From assembly GCF_020009625.1 (NCBI RefSeq), contig NZ_JAIHLP010000002.1, positions 62,001 through 126,000 of the forward strand: a stretch of DNA of 64,000 nt, read 5' to 3'. Positions 52,366 through 61,033 of this stretch are shown in pieces. The notes under the pieces are model-generated. The model saw only the letters and a list, made by a program, of their open reading frames with translations. It ran no database searches and was not told the DNA's origin. Numbering within the stretch: position 1 is the first letter of the stretch; each line of letters begins with the position of its first letter. Source of the DNA: Leifsonia poae. GTDB taxonomy: Bacteria; Actinomycetota; Actinomycetes; Actinomycetales; Microbacteriaceae. A program made the translations under genes and the position numbers.

Positions 52366-53880
52366 ATGAGTTCCGATTCCGACCGTCGGCCCGAGTCCGT
52401 CGACGGACGAGCACTGACCCTGGCCGAGAAGGTCTGGCGCGACCACTTGGTGGTCAAAGGCGAGGATGGCACGCCCGACCTCATCTACATCGACCTGCAC
52501 CTGGTGCACGAGGTCACCAGCCCACAGGCGTTCGACGGCCTGCGGATGGCGGGGCGCCCGGTGCGCCGGCCCGACCTCACGATCGCCACCGAAGATCACA
52601 ACACCCCGACCATCGGCATCGACAAGCCGATCGCCGATCTCACCAGCCGTACCCAGATCGAGACGTTGCGCCGGAATGCCGAGGAGTTCGGCATCCGCCT
52701 GCACTCCCTCGGCGACATCGAGCAGGGCATCGTCCACGTCGTCGGTCCCCAGCTCGGCCTGACGATGCCGGGCATCACCGTCGTCTGTGGCGATTCGCAC
52801 ACGTCGACCCACGGCGCCTTCGGTGCGATGGCGTTCGGCATCGGCACCAGCGAGGTCGAGCATGTCATGGCCACGCAGACGCTGCCGCTCAAGGCGTTCA
52901 AGACCATGGCGATCACGGTCGAAGGAGAACTGCGCCCGGGTGTGACGGCCAAAGACATCATCCTGGCGGTCATCGCCGAGATCGGCACCGGTGGCGGGCA
53001 GGGCTACGTGCTCGAGTACCGCGGCAGCGCGATCCGCGCCCTCTCCATGGAGGGCCGCATGACGATCTGCAATATGTCGATCGAGGCCGGCGCCCGTGCC
53101 GGCATGGTGGCGCCGGACGAGACCACGTACGCCTACCTCAAGGGTCGCCCGCACGCTCCCGCCGGCCAGGACTGGGACGACGCCGTCGAATACTGGAACA
53201 CGCTCGCTACCGACGATGACGCGGTGTTCGACGCCGAGGTCTTCCTCGACGCCGCCGAGATCGAACCCTTCGTCACCTGGGGCACGAACCCGGGTCAGGG
53301 CGTCTCGCTGAGCAAGGCCGTGCCGAACCCGGCCGACATCGCCGACGCCAACCAGCGCGCCGCCGCCGAGCGAGCGCTGGAATACATGGATCTCGAGGCC
53401 GGGACGCCGATGAAGAGCATCCCCGTCGATGCCGTGTTCATGGGTTCCTGCACCAACAGCCGAATCGAAGACCTGCGGGCATTCGCCTCGATCATCAAGG
53501 GGCGCAAGAAGGCCGACGGTGTTCGCGTCATGGTCGTGCCCGGGAGCGCCCGGGTGCGCATCGAGGCCGAAGCAGAGGGCATCGACAAGATCGTCGAAGA
53601 GTTCGGTGCCGAGTGGCGGTTCGCCGGCTGCTCCATGTGCCTCGGGATGAACCCGGACCAGCTCGCGCCGGGGGAGCGCTGCGCATCCACCTCCAACCGC
53701 AACTTCGAGGGCCGTCAGGGCAAGGGCGGACGTACCCACCTCGTGTCGCCGCTGGTCGCCGCGGCCACCGCGGTGCGCGGAACCCTGTCGAGCCCGTGGG
53801 ATCTCGACGACGGCCCGCGCGGCGACACGCCCGGACAGGACTTCTCCGATACCCGCGCTGGAGAGAAGGTGGGCGCCTGA
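52366..53880 (+). CDS. leuC: 3-isopropylmalate dehydratase large subunit
   Basis: 504 residues from the ATG at 52366, with AAGGAG 11 bases upstream. It isomerises 2- to 3-isopropylmalate in leucine synthesis with LeuD. The 4Fe-4S ligands are in [14 protein letters not shown] (one Cys) and [13 protein letters not shown] (two Cys). [12 protein letters not shown] and the [13 protein letters not shown] start are standard for aconitase-type LeuC. The start of leuD overlaps its stop (TGATG). Probably controlled by the leader peptide upstream. Confidence 0.97.
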   Translation: MSSDSDRRPESVDGRALTLAEKVWRDHLVVKGEDGTPDLIYIDLHLVHEVTSPQAFDGLRMAGRPVRRPDLTIATEDHNTPTIGIDKPIADLTSRTQIETLRRNAEEFGIRLHSLGDIEQGIVHVVGPQLGLTMPGITVVCGDSHTSTHGAFGAMAFGIGTSEVEHVMATQTLPLKAFKTMAITVEGELRPGVTAKDIILAVIAEIGTGGGQGYVLEYRGSAIRALSMEGRMTICNMSIEAGARAGMVAPDETTYAYLKGRPHAPAGQDWDDAVEYWNTLATDDDAVFDAEVFLDAAEIEPFVTWGTNPGQGVSLSKAVPNPADIADANQRAAAERALEYMDLEAGTPMKSIPVDAVFMGSCTNSRIEDLRAFASIIKGRKKADGVRVMVVPGSARVRIEAEAEGIDKIVEEFGAEWRFAGCSMCLGMNPDQLAPGERCASTSNRNFEGRQGKGGRTHLVSPLVAAATAVRGTLSSPWDLDDGPRGDTPGQDFSDTRAGEKVGA

Positions 53881-54479
53881 TGGACAAGATCTCGACCGTG
53901 AGCGGCGTGGCCGTACCGTTCCGCCGCTCCAATGTGGACACCGACCAGATCATTCCTGCAGTGTTTCTCAAGCGCGTCACCAAGACCGGATTCGACGACG
54001 CGCTGTTCTACGCCTGGCGGCAGGACCCGGAGTTCATCCTGAACCAGGAGCCGTACCGGGCGGGCAAAATCCTTATCGCCGGCGCCGACTTCGGCACCGG
54101 ATCCTCGCGCGAGCACGCCGTCTGGGCCCTCAGAGACTACGGTTTCACAGCGGTGCTCAGCCCCCGCTTCGCCGACATCTTCCGCGGAAACGCGGGCAAG
54201 CAGGGGCTCCTCGCCGGCCAGATCAGCGAAGAGGACGCCGAACGCCTCTGGGCTGTCATCGAGGCGGAGCCGGGAATAGAAGCGACAGTCGATCTGGTTG
54301 CGAAGACTGCAAGTGTCGGTGAACTCACGGTCTCCTTCGAGATCGACGATTACACTAGATGGCGTTTGCTCGAAGGGCTGGACGACATCGGCCTGACCCT
54401 GCGCGACGAGGCGCACATCACAGAATTCGAAGCCCGTCGCGAGAGCTGGCGGCCCAAGACGATACCGGTGAAACTTTGA
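53880..54479 (+). CDS. leuD: 3-isopropylmalate dehydratase small subunit
   Basis: 199 residues; the ATG at 53880 shares its A with the leuC stop. Swivel domain of the aconitase-type enzyme: [15 protein letters not shown] and [17 protein letters not shown] are the substrate-binding motifs. Partner of LeuC. Its stop overlaps the TTG start of murA (TTGA, 54476-54479). Confidence 0.97.
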   Translation: MDKISTVSGVAVPFRRSNVDTDQIIPAVFLKRVTKTGFDDALFYAWRQDPEFILNQEPYRAGKILIAGADFGTGSSREHAVWALRDYGFTAVLSPRFADIFRGNAGKQGLLAGQISEEDAERLWAVIEAEPGIEATVDLVAKTASVGELTVSFEIDDYTRWRLLEGLDDIGLTLRDEAHITEFEARRESWRPKTIPVKL

Positions 54480-55846
54480 CCTCACTTCTTCAGGACGCCC
54501 AGGCGGCAGGAGCCCACGTCGGCCTCAAAGGCGATCGCATCGCGATCAACGGAGGCATCCCCCTCCGCGGCCGGATCGAACTGAAGGGGGCGAAGAACCT
54601 CGTCACGAAGGCGATGGTCGCAGCCCTCCTCGGAGAGGGGCCGAGCGTGCTGCGGGACGTCCCCGACATCAGTGATGTGCGCGTCGTACGGGGCCTGCTG
54701 GAGATCCACGGCGTCAAGGTCACCGACGGAGCGGACGAGGGCGAGCTGCTGCTCGACCCGAGCAACGTCGAGAGCGCCCACATGGCCGATATCGACGCCC
54801 ATGCCGGCTCCAGCCGCATCCCGATCCTGTTCTGCGGGCCGCTGTTGCATCGCCTCGGCGAGGCGTTCATCCCGGACCTCGGCGGCTGCCGCATCGGCGA
54901 CCGGCCGATCGACTACCACCTCGAGGTGTTGCGCAAGTTCGGCGCCATCGTCGACAAGCTGCCGACCGGCATCCGGATGACTGCGCCGAACGGGCTCACC
55001 GGCACCAAAGTCGAGCTGCCCTACCCGAGCGTCGGCGCCACCGAGCAGGTTCTGCTCACGGCGGTGCGCGCTGAGGGCATCACCGAGCTGAAGGGTGCGG
55101 CCATCGAGCCGGAGATCATGGATCTCATCAACATCCTGCAGAAGATGGGTGCGATCATCACGGTCGACACCGACCGCGTGATCCGCATCGAGGGTGTCAA
55201 GAAGCTCGTCGGGTTCAGCCACACCGCGCTGTTCGACCGCAACGAGGCCGCCAGTTGGGCCGCGGCCGCGCTGGCGACCGGTGGCGACATCTACGTGGGT
55301 GGTGCCCGCCAGCCCGAAATGCTCACCTTCCTCAACGTCTTCCGCAAGGTCGGCGGCGCGTTCGAGATCCACGACGACGGCATCCGCTTCTTCCACCCCG
55401 GTGGCGAGCTCAAGCCGGTCGTAATCGAGACGGATGTGCATCCCGGCTTCATGACCGACTGGCAGCAGCCGCTCGTGGTGGCCCTGACGAAGGCCAAAGG
55501 CGTGTCGATCGTGCACGAGACCGTGTACGAGCAGAGGTTCGGCTTCGTGGATGCGCTCGTCGAGATGGGCGCCACCATCCAGATCCACAAAGACTGCCTG
55601 GGCGGTCACCCCTGCCGGTTCGGTCAGCGCAACTTCAACCATTCGGCGATCATCGCCGGTCCTACGCCGCTGCACGGGGCCGACATCGTGGTTCCCGACC
55701 TGCGCGGCGGCTTCAGCCACCTCATCGCGGCGCTCAGCGCCGAGGGGCGGTCGACCGTCAGCAACGTGGGGATCATCAGTCGCGGCTACGAGAACTTCAT
55801 CACCAAGCTGGAGCAGCTGGGAGCCGACTTCGTTCTCGAAGGATAA
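54476..55846 (+). CDS. murA: UDP-N-acetylglucosamine 1-carboxyvinyltransferase
   Basis: 456 residues from a TTG at 54476 that overlaps the leuD stop; no ATG or GTG gives a better N-terminus and GGTGA lies 4 bases upstream. First committed step of peptidoglycan synthesis, transferring enolpyruvate to UDP-GlcNAc. The catalytic Cys138 is in [12 protein letters not shown] (Cys115 of E. coli), so the enzyme should be fosfomycin-sensitive in principle. [11 protein letters not shown] near the start holds the substrate-binding Lys-Asn. Coupling of a wall gene to leuCD is unusual in general but fits this gene block. Confidence 0.95.
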   Translation: MTSLLQDAQAAGAHVGLKGDRIAINGGIPLRGRIELKGAKNLVTKAMVAALLGEGPSVLRDVPDISDVRVVRGLLEIHGVKVTDGADEGELLLDPSNVESAHMADIDAHAGSSRIPILFCGPLLHRLGEAFIPDLGGCRIGDRPIDYHLEVLRKFGAIVDKLPTGIRMTAPNGLTGTKVELPYPSVGATEQVLLTAVRAEGITELKGAAIEPEIMDLINILQKMGAIITVDTDRVIRIEGVKKLVGFSHTALFDRNEAASWAAAALATGGDIYVGGARQPEMLTFLNVFRKVGGAFEIHDDGIRFFHPGGELKPVVIETDVHPGFMTDWQQPLVVALTKAKGVSIVHETVYEQRFGFVDALVEMGATIQIHKDCLGGHPCRFGQRNFNHSAIIAGPTPLHGADIVVPDLRGGFSHLIAALSAEGRSTVSNVGIISRGYENFITKLEQLGADFVLEG

Positions 55847-55853
55847 TAGGGAC

Positions 55854-56642
55854 GTGTCCCGACCCTCTTCAGAGCAGAAGCCTGCGCCCGCATCCGTGAA
55901 ACTCCCCCGGAAAGAGACGAGCCGGCCCTCGATCTTCTGGGTGCTCGCCGGTATTGTCATCCCGATCATGAGCATCGCCGTGCGTTTCACGGTGATCGAC
56001 GGCGAGAAGCTTCCCCGACGGGGCGCGTACGTCGTCTCGCCGAACCACTACAGCGAGATCGATCCCGTGATGATCGGTATGGTCAGCTGGCACCTGGGCC
56101 GGATGCCGCGGTTCCTCGCGAAGGGGAGCCTGTTCACAGTTCCCGTGGTCGGCTGGCTGCTCCGCAAGTCCGGACAAGTTCCGGTGGAGCGCTCGGGTGG
56201 TCGGGGGGCGGCGCCCCTCCAGGCCGCGCAGAAGTTCGTCGACGAGGGCGGGATCATCATCATCTATCCCGAAGGCTCGCTCACCCGCGACCCCGACCTC
56301 TGGCCGATGCGAGGCAAGACGGGTGCCGCGAGGATGGCCCTCGAACACGATATCCCGGTCATCCCCGTCGCCCATTGGGGAACACAGGCGGTCATGGCGC
56401 GCTACGGCAAGAAGATCAGCTTCTTCCCGCGTAAGACGGTCACGGTGAAGTTCGGCGATCCCGTCGACCTCTCGGCGTTCCGGGGACGCAACCTCGACGC
56501 AGCGACGCTGAACGAAGCGACGGCTGTAATCATGGACGCCATCACAGCGCTGCTGGAGGACCTCCGTGGCGAGAAAGCTCCCGAGACCCGGTGGAACCCT
56601 GCCGAGCACGACCAGAAGGAGACGGGCCGCTTTGAGAGCTAG
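55854..56642 (+). CDS. 1-acyl-sn-glycerol-3-phosphate acyltransferase-like protein (PlsC family)
   Basis: 262 residues from a GTG at 55854. The acyltransferase motifs are SPNHYSEIDPV (HX4D), RKSGQVPVERSGG and IIYPEGSLTRDPDL. It should acylate lysophosphatidate to phosphatidate in phospholipid synthesis; one N-terminal helix (FWVLAGIVIPIMSIAV) anchors it in the membrane. GATAAT (55842-55847), overlapping the murA stop, ends 6 bases before the GTG and could be an internal promoter. It overlaps gpsA by 11 bases. Confidence 0.9.
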   Translation: MSRPSSEQKPAPASVKLPRKETSRPSIFWVLAGIVIPIMSIAVRFTVIDGEKLPRRGAYVVSPNHYSEIDPVMIGMVSWHLGRMPRFLAKGSLFTVPVVGWLLRKSGQVPVERSGGRGAAPLQAAQKFVDEGGIIIIYPEGSLTRDPDLWPMRGKTGAARMALEHDIPVIPVAHWGTQAVMARYGKKISFFPRKTVTVKFGDPVDLSAFRGRNLDAATLNEATAVIMDAITALLEDLRGEKAPETRWNPAEHDQKETGRFES

Positions 56643-57774
56643 CTCTGCCAGAAGGCCCGCGGTCGCGCCGCGCCGGGTCGCCGTTCTCGGTGCCGGCAGC
56701 TGGGGGACGACGTTCGCGAAGATCCTCGCCGACGGCGGCTCGGATGTGGCGCTGTGGGCGAGGAGACCTGAGCTGGCTCGGGAGATCAACGAGGTCAAAC
56801 GCAACAGCGACTACCTCGAGGGGATCAATCTGCCGCGCAACCTGCGGGCCACATCGAAACTCGGCGACGCGATGAACGGCGCGGAGGTGGTGTTCATCTC
56901 CATCCCGAGCCAGACCCTGCGCTCCAACCTCGAAGCGATCACGCCTTATCTGGGACCGTCGACGATCGTCGTCAGCCTCATGAAGGGCGTGGAGAAGGGA
57001 ACCGGCCTGCGCATGAGCGAGGTCATCGCCCAGGGGCTCCCGGTGGAGGCCGAACGCATCGCCGTCGCCTCCGGCCCGAACCTCGCTCTGGAGATCGCGC
57101 GGGAGCAGCCGACGGCCGCTGTCGTGTCGTCGGTGAGCCTGGAGACCGCCCAGACGGTGGCGATGGCGGCGACGAACCGGTATTTCCGCAGTTTCGTGAA
57201 CACCGATGTGATCGGCACGGAGTTCGGCGGAGTGCTCAAGAACCTCATCGCCGTCGCGATCGGCATCGTCGACGGTGTCGGCTACGGCGAGAACACCAAG
57301 GCGTCGATCATCACCCGCGGGCTCGTGGAGATGACCGACTTCGCGGTCGCCTATGGAGCCGAGGCGGCGACGCTGTCCGGCCTGGCCGGTCTCGGTGACC
57401 TGATCGCGACCTGCGAGTCGTCGCTCAGCCGCAACAACACCGCTGGACGACTCCTCGGCCAGGGCTACAGCTTCACGGATGTGGTGAAGCAGATGAACCA
57501 GACCGCGGAAGGTCTGGCGTCGGTGGCGCCCATCCTGAAGCTCGCGGAGGCGCGCGGCGTCGAAATGCCGATCGTGCGACAGGTGAGCCAGGTGCTGGCC
57601 GGTACGCTCGACCCGAAAGACATCGCTCCCCACCTCACGACGGATTCGGGGGAGCCGCAGGGCGAAAGGACATTGGATGACGGACAAACTCGTGGTCGCG
57701 CTTCTCTTCGGGGGGCGATCAAGCGAGCATTCGATCAGCTGCGCGACGGCGGCCGGAGTTCTGGCCGCGATTGA
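56632..57774 (+). CDS. gpsA: NAD(P)-dependent glycerol-3-phosphate dehydrogenase
   Basis: 380 residues from a TTG at 56632 with AAGGAG 10 bases upstream. It makes sn-glycerol 3-phosphate for phospholipids, supplying the pathway of the adjacent acyltransferase. NAD motif VAVLGAGSWGTTFAKIL; catalytic Lys in GVLKNLIAVAIG; TRGLVEMTDFAVAYGAEAATLSGLAGLGDLIATC is the C-terminal signature. The last 33 codons overlap the ddl gene by 98 bases, and this tail (TRGRASLRGAIKRAFDQLRD) is longer than in typical GpsA. The overlap may be real or reflect a small indel. Confidence 0.93.
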   Translation: MRASSARRPAVAPRRVAVLGAGSWGTTFAKILADGGSDVALWARRPELAREINEVKRNSDYLEGINLPRNLRATSKLGDAMNGAEVVFISIPSQTLRSNLEAITPYLGPSTIVVSLMKGVEKGTGLRMSEVIAQGLPVEAERIAVASGPNLALEIAREQPTAAVVSSVSLETAQTVAMAATNRYFRSFVNTDVIGTEFGGVLKNLIAVAIGIVDGVGYGENTKASIITRGLVEMTDFAVAYGAEAATLSGLAGLGDLIATCESSLSRNNTAGRLLGQGYSFTDVVKQMNQTAEGLASVAPILKLAEARGVEMPIVRQVSQVLAGTLDPKDIAPHLTTDSGEPQGERTLDDGQTRGRASLRGAIKRAFDQLRDGGRSSGRD

Positions 57775-58765
57775 CCGCGCACGCTACGACGTCATCCCGA
57801 TCGGCATCACCGCGGACGGCGCTTTCACCCTGCAGCCGGACGATGCGGCCCGGTTCGCACTGAACACCGAGGAGCTCCCGACCGTCGAAGACAACGCGAC
57901 GCGGGTGCACTGGCCCGAGAACGCGAGCTCGCACGAGTTGACCGTGACCGAGGGTGGAGTAACGCGCTCGCTCGGCCGGGTGGACATCGTGTTCCCGATC
58001 CTGCACGGCCCCTGGGGCGAAGACGGCACTGTCCAGGGGATGCTCGAACTCGTCGACCTTCCGTACGTCGGAAGCGGCGTGCTCGCGAGCTCCCTCGGCA
58101 TGGACAAGCACTTCACCAAGAGTGTGCTGCAGCAGGCGGGCATCCCCGTCGCGCCGTGGCGAACGGTGACCGCGTACGAGTGGCGTACCGATCCGGATGC
58201 GGTTCGGGCGGCCGCCGCCGAGCTCGGGCTTCCCTCGTTCGTGAAACCGGCGCGTGCCGGTTCGAGCGTCGGCGTGAGCAAGGTCAAGGAGGCCGCCGAC
58301 CTCGACGCCGCCATCGAGATCGCCTTCGCCGAAGACGACCGCATCCTCATCGAGTCGGGTCTCGTGGGCCGCGAGGTCGAGATCGCGGTGCTCGGTGGCC
58401 GCCCCGGCGAAGCCACCCGCGCCTCGGTGGCCGGAGAGATCGTGATCTCCGGTCGGGACTTCTACGACTTCGCCGCGAAATACCTCGATGCCCCCGGGAT
58501 CGACCTCGTATGCCCGGCCGACCTCAACGCCGAAGAGCTTGCGACGATGCAGGCCCTTGCGACGACGGCGTTCGATGCGATCGGCGGAGAGGGGCTGGCC
58601 CGGGTCGACTTCTTTCTCACGGCGGACGGTTTCGTCGTGAATGAGCTCAACACCATGCCGGGCTTCACGCCGATCTCGATGTTCCCCCGCTGCTGGCAGG
58701 AGTCGGGTCTCAGCTACCCGGCGCTGATCGACGAACTGATCTCGGTGGCGCTGGCCCGCGCGTAG
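57677..58765 (+). CDS. ddl: D-alanine--D-alanine ligase
   Basis: 362 residues; the ATG at 57677 lies inside the end of gpsA. ATP-grasp enzyme that joins two D-Ala for peptidoglycan precursors. LLFGGRSSEHSIS at the N-terminus, HGPWGEDGTVQG, FVKPARAGSSVGVSKV and VNELNTMPGFTPISMFPRCW are family signatures. The active-site layout is that of ordinary Ddl, not a vancomycin-resistance VanA ligase as far as motifs show. It converges on the DUF3515 gene with one base between the stops. Confidence 0.95.
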   Translation: MTDKLVVALLFGGRSSEHSISCATAAGVLAAIDRARYDVIPIGITADGAFTLQPDDAARFALNTEELPTVEDNATRVHWPENASSHELTVTEGGVTRSLGRVDIVFPILHGPWGEDGTVQGMLELVDLPYVGSGVLASSLGMDKHFTKSVLQQAGIPVAPWRTVTAYEWRTDPDAVRAAAAELGLPSFVKPARAGSSVGVSKVKEAADLDAAIEIAFAEDDRILIESGLVGREVEIAVLGGRPGEATRASVAGEIVISGRDFYDFAAKYLDAPGIDLVCPADLNAEELATMQALATTAFDAIGGEGLARVDFFLTADGFVVNELNTMPGFTPISMFPRCWQESGLSYPALIDELISVALARA

Positions 58766-58766
58766 G

Positions 58767-59309
58767 TCAGTTCGACGGCGTGGGCGTCGGCGTCTGGGTC
58801 GCGGTCGGCGAGGAGGCCGGGTCGGCATCCTTCGTCGCGAGGCACTTCTGAGTCTGTTTCACGGTCGCGATCGCGCTGGCCAGATCAGGGAGCACGACGG
58901 TGTCAGAGACGCCCGACACGTGATTGATGATCACCTCGGTCGCCGGGGTGCGACCGAAGGTCTGGTAGACGAGCGACTTGTCGGCCGGATCGTTCATCAG
59001 CACCCAGTCCACGCCGTTCACCGTGATGCAGGGTTTGGTGGTCGGCCCGATCGGGGGAACCCCGCACCGCAGGAGGATGACCGCCGGATCGCCCCAGGCG
59101 CTGGTGGCCTGCGCATCCGTCTCCCGCTGCGCTTCACCGCCGACCGTGTCCGGCAGGCGCACGCTGATCTCGGCGCAACCCACTGCGTTGGAGCCGGCCG
59201 CTGCGTCGAGCGAGACGATGGGGGTGCATCCGGTGAGGGCGAGTACGGCGGTGGCGAGGATCACTGCGAGGGCGGTGTGGCGACGGCGCGCGCGGGGGAA
59301 ACTGGACAT
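58767..59309 (-). CDS. DUF3515 lipoprotein
   Basis: 180 residues. N-terminus: basic MSSFPRARRRH, a hydrophobic stretch, then the lipobox LTGC. The mature part has four further Cys (VGCAE, LLRCGV, KPCITV, QKCLA), likely forming disulfides, and the DUF3515 pattern DPAVILLRCGVPP. A Pro/Thr-rich tail ends the protein. Actinobacterial secreted lipoprotein of unknown function, always near ddl/thiL in this group as I know it. TAGCCT ends 7 bases before the ATG, so it is probably leaderless. Confidence 0.88.
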   Translation of the reverse strand: MSSFPRARRRHTALAVILATAVLALTGCTPIVSLDAAAGSNAVGCAEISVRLPDTVGGEAQRETDAQATSAWGDPAVILLRCGVPPIGPTTKPCITVNGVDWVLMNDPADKSLVYQTFGRTPATEVIINHVSGVSDTVVLPDLASAIATVKQTQKCLATKDADPASSPTATQTPTPTPSN

Positions 59310-59316
59310 CGGATTC

Positions 59317-59326
59317 AGGCTACCGT
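59317..59326. promoter_or_regulatory. Overlapping divergent -10 boxes (DUF3515 / thiL)
   Basis: AGGCTACCGT holds TAGCCT on the minus strand (59322-59317) and TACCGT on the plus strand (59321-59326), sharing TA. Each ends 7 bases before a start codon (59309 and 59334). Only 24 bases separate the two start codons. Confidence 0.45.
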
Positions 59327-59333
59327 TTGATGC

Positions 59334-60335
59334 ATGACGATGTCTGGGAGTGCCGCCGGTGGAACGACGCTGGGGGAGGCATCGGAGCGCGAGACGCTGA
59401 AATGGATCTTCCCGCGGCTTCCCGCGGCGAAGTCCGCGCTGCTCGGCCCGGGCGACGACGCTGCCGTGCTCGCGGCGCCGGACGGACGATACGTCGTCAC
59501 CACCGACATGATGATCCACGGCCCCGATTTCCGGTGGGCGTGGTCGGCGCCGTACGACCTGGGCTGGAAGGCCGCCGCCACCAACCTCTCCGATGTCGCG
59601 GCGATGGGGGCGGTGCCGACCGGTCTGGTGGTGGCCATCGCGGCGCCGTCGACGACCCCTGTCGACGATCTGCTCGCCGTGGCCGACGGACTCCGCGAAG
59701 CGTGCGCTGCGCTCGCGCCGGGCTGCGGCGTGGTGGGCGGCGACCTCTCTGTTTCAGACACGTTCACCATCGCGGTGACGGCGTTCGGCGATCTGCAGGG
59801 CCGCGCCCCGGTGCTGCGGAGCGGTGCCCGGCCGGGGGAGACCGTGGCGGTCTCCGGCGTGCTCGGTCAGGCAGCGGCCGGGCTGCGTCTGCTGTTCGAG
59901 CAGGCGGTGGATGCGTATGGTGAGCCCGATCGAGCGAGGTTCCACGCGGTGCTGCGCGCGTATCCGGGGCCGGTGACAGCCCAGCTCCGGCCGTCACCGC
60001 CGATCGCCGACGGCCCACTCGCCGCGGAGGCGGGTGCCACCGCCATGCTCGATCTGAGCGACGGGCTGGTACTCGACGCGCGCCGGGTGGCCGAAGCGAG
60101 CGGGGTCGGAATCGATCTGGATCCTGCGGCGCTCGGCGAGGACATCCGAACGGCGCTCAGTGGCGGCGAAGATCACAGTCTTCTCGCCACCTTCCGCCCC
60201 GGGACGCGGCTGCCGGGAGGATTCCGTGCCATCGGCCGAGTCACCGACGGTTCCGGTCTCACCGTCGCCGGGCGTCCGTTCGACGAGCGCGGCGGCTGGG
60301 ACCCGTACGAGGGCTGGGACGGCAATGCAGGCTGA
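59334..60335 (+). CDS. thiL: Thiamine-monophosphate kinase
   Basis: 333 residues. It phosphorylates thiamine phosphate to thiamine diphosphate. Motifs: LGPGDDAAVLAAPDGRYVVTTDMMIHGPDF (split metal/ATP site), NLSDVAAMGAVPTG, GGDLSVSD and LDLSDGLVLDARRVAEASGVGI, with SGGEDHSLLATF near the end. An ATG at 59334 follows a -10-like box with no ribosome site. Divergent from the DUF3515 gene; convergent with rsmD. Confidence 0.94.
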   Translation: MTMSGSAAGGTTLGEASERETLKWIFPRLPAAKSALLGPGDDAAVLAAPDGRYVVTTDMMIHGPDFRWAWSAPYDLGWKAAATNLSDVAAMGAVPTGLVVAIAAPSTTPVDDLLAVADGLREACAALAPGCGVVGGDLSVSDTFTIAVTAFGDLQGRAPVLRSGARPGETVAVSGVLGQAAAGLRLLFEQAVDAYGEPDRARFHAVLRAYPGPVTAQLRPSPPIADGPLAAEAGATAMLDLSDGLVLDARRVAEASGVGIDLDPAALGEDIRTALSGGEDHSLLATFRPGTRLPGGFRAIGRVTDGSGLTVAGRPFDERGGWDPYEGWDGNAG

Positions 60336-60368
60336 CGGCACCACCGGCGGATGCGCGGCGACCGTGCG

Positions 60369-60935
60369 TCACGCGGGGGCGAGCCAATAGAGGGCGGTGT
60401 CGCCGTAGTCTTTGCGGCGGTCGAGTTCGAGGCCGGCGGGAAGCACCGGCTCCGGCGAACGGGTGCTGCGCTCGAGGCAGACGGTGGCGTGCGGACCGAG
60501 ACGGGGGCCGAGCGCTGCGAGCATCGACTCGACCTCGTCCTCCGGAACGTCGTACGGGGGGTCGATGAAGACGAGGTCGTAAGTCGACCCGGAGCTGCCG
60601 AGGAAAGTCTGAGCGGCGGTGGCCCGGATCTCGATCTTGGGCTTCGAGTCGCGCGGGGCGGCCTTCAGCAGCGAAGACATGTTCTTGCGGCAGATGGTGG
60701 CGGCGGCGCCGTCGCGCTCCACCAGCATGACGGTCACGGCGCCGCGACTCGCGGCTTCGAGGCCGAGCGCTCCCGATCCGGCGTAGAGGTCGAGCACGCG
60801 CGCACCGACGAGCACATCGCGTGCCTCGAGAGCCGAGAAGATCGCCTCCCGAACCCGGTCGCTGGTGGGCCGGGTTCCGCTCTTCGGCACGTGCAGGGCG
60901 AGCGATCCGGCGAACCCGGCGATGATGCGTGTCAT
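60369..60935 (-). CDS. rsmD: 16S rRNA (guanine966-N2)-methyltransferase
   Basis: 188 residues. N-terminal RIIAGFAGSLALHVPKSGTRPTSDRVREAIFSAL is the RsmD signature; SAM-binding VLDLYAGSGALGLEAASRGA; catalytic FIDPPYDV (DPPY for N2 methylation). It modifies G966 of 16S rRNA. Usually found next to coaD and recG, as here. Confidence 0.94.
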   Translation of the reverse strand: MTRIIAGFAGSLALHVPKSGTRPTSDRVREAIFSALEARDVLVGARVLDLYAGSGALGLEAASRGAVTVMLVERDGAAATICRKNMSSLLKAAPRDSKPKIEIRATAAQTFLGSSGSTYDLVFIDPPYDVPEDEVESMLAALGPRLGPHATVCLERSTRSPEPVLPAGLELDRRKDYGDTALYWLAPA

Positions 60936-61033
60936 GGTGGTGCTGAGCCTACCGGGAGCCGGGGCCGGCCACGTCGACCGAGCGGAGACGAACGGATCGC
61001 CGCGCCGACGGGGGTCGCCGGTACGATCGAAGC

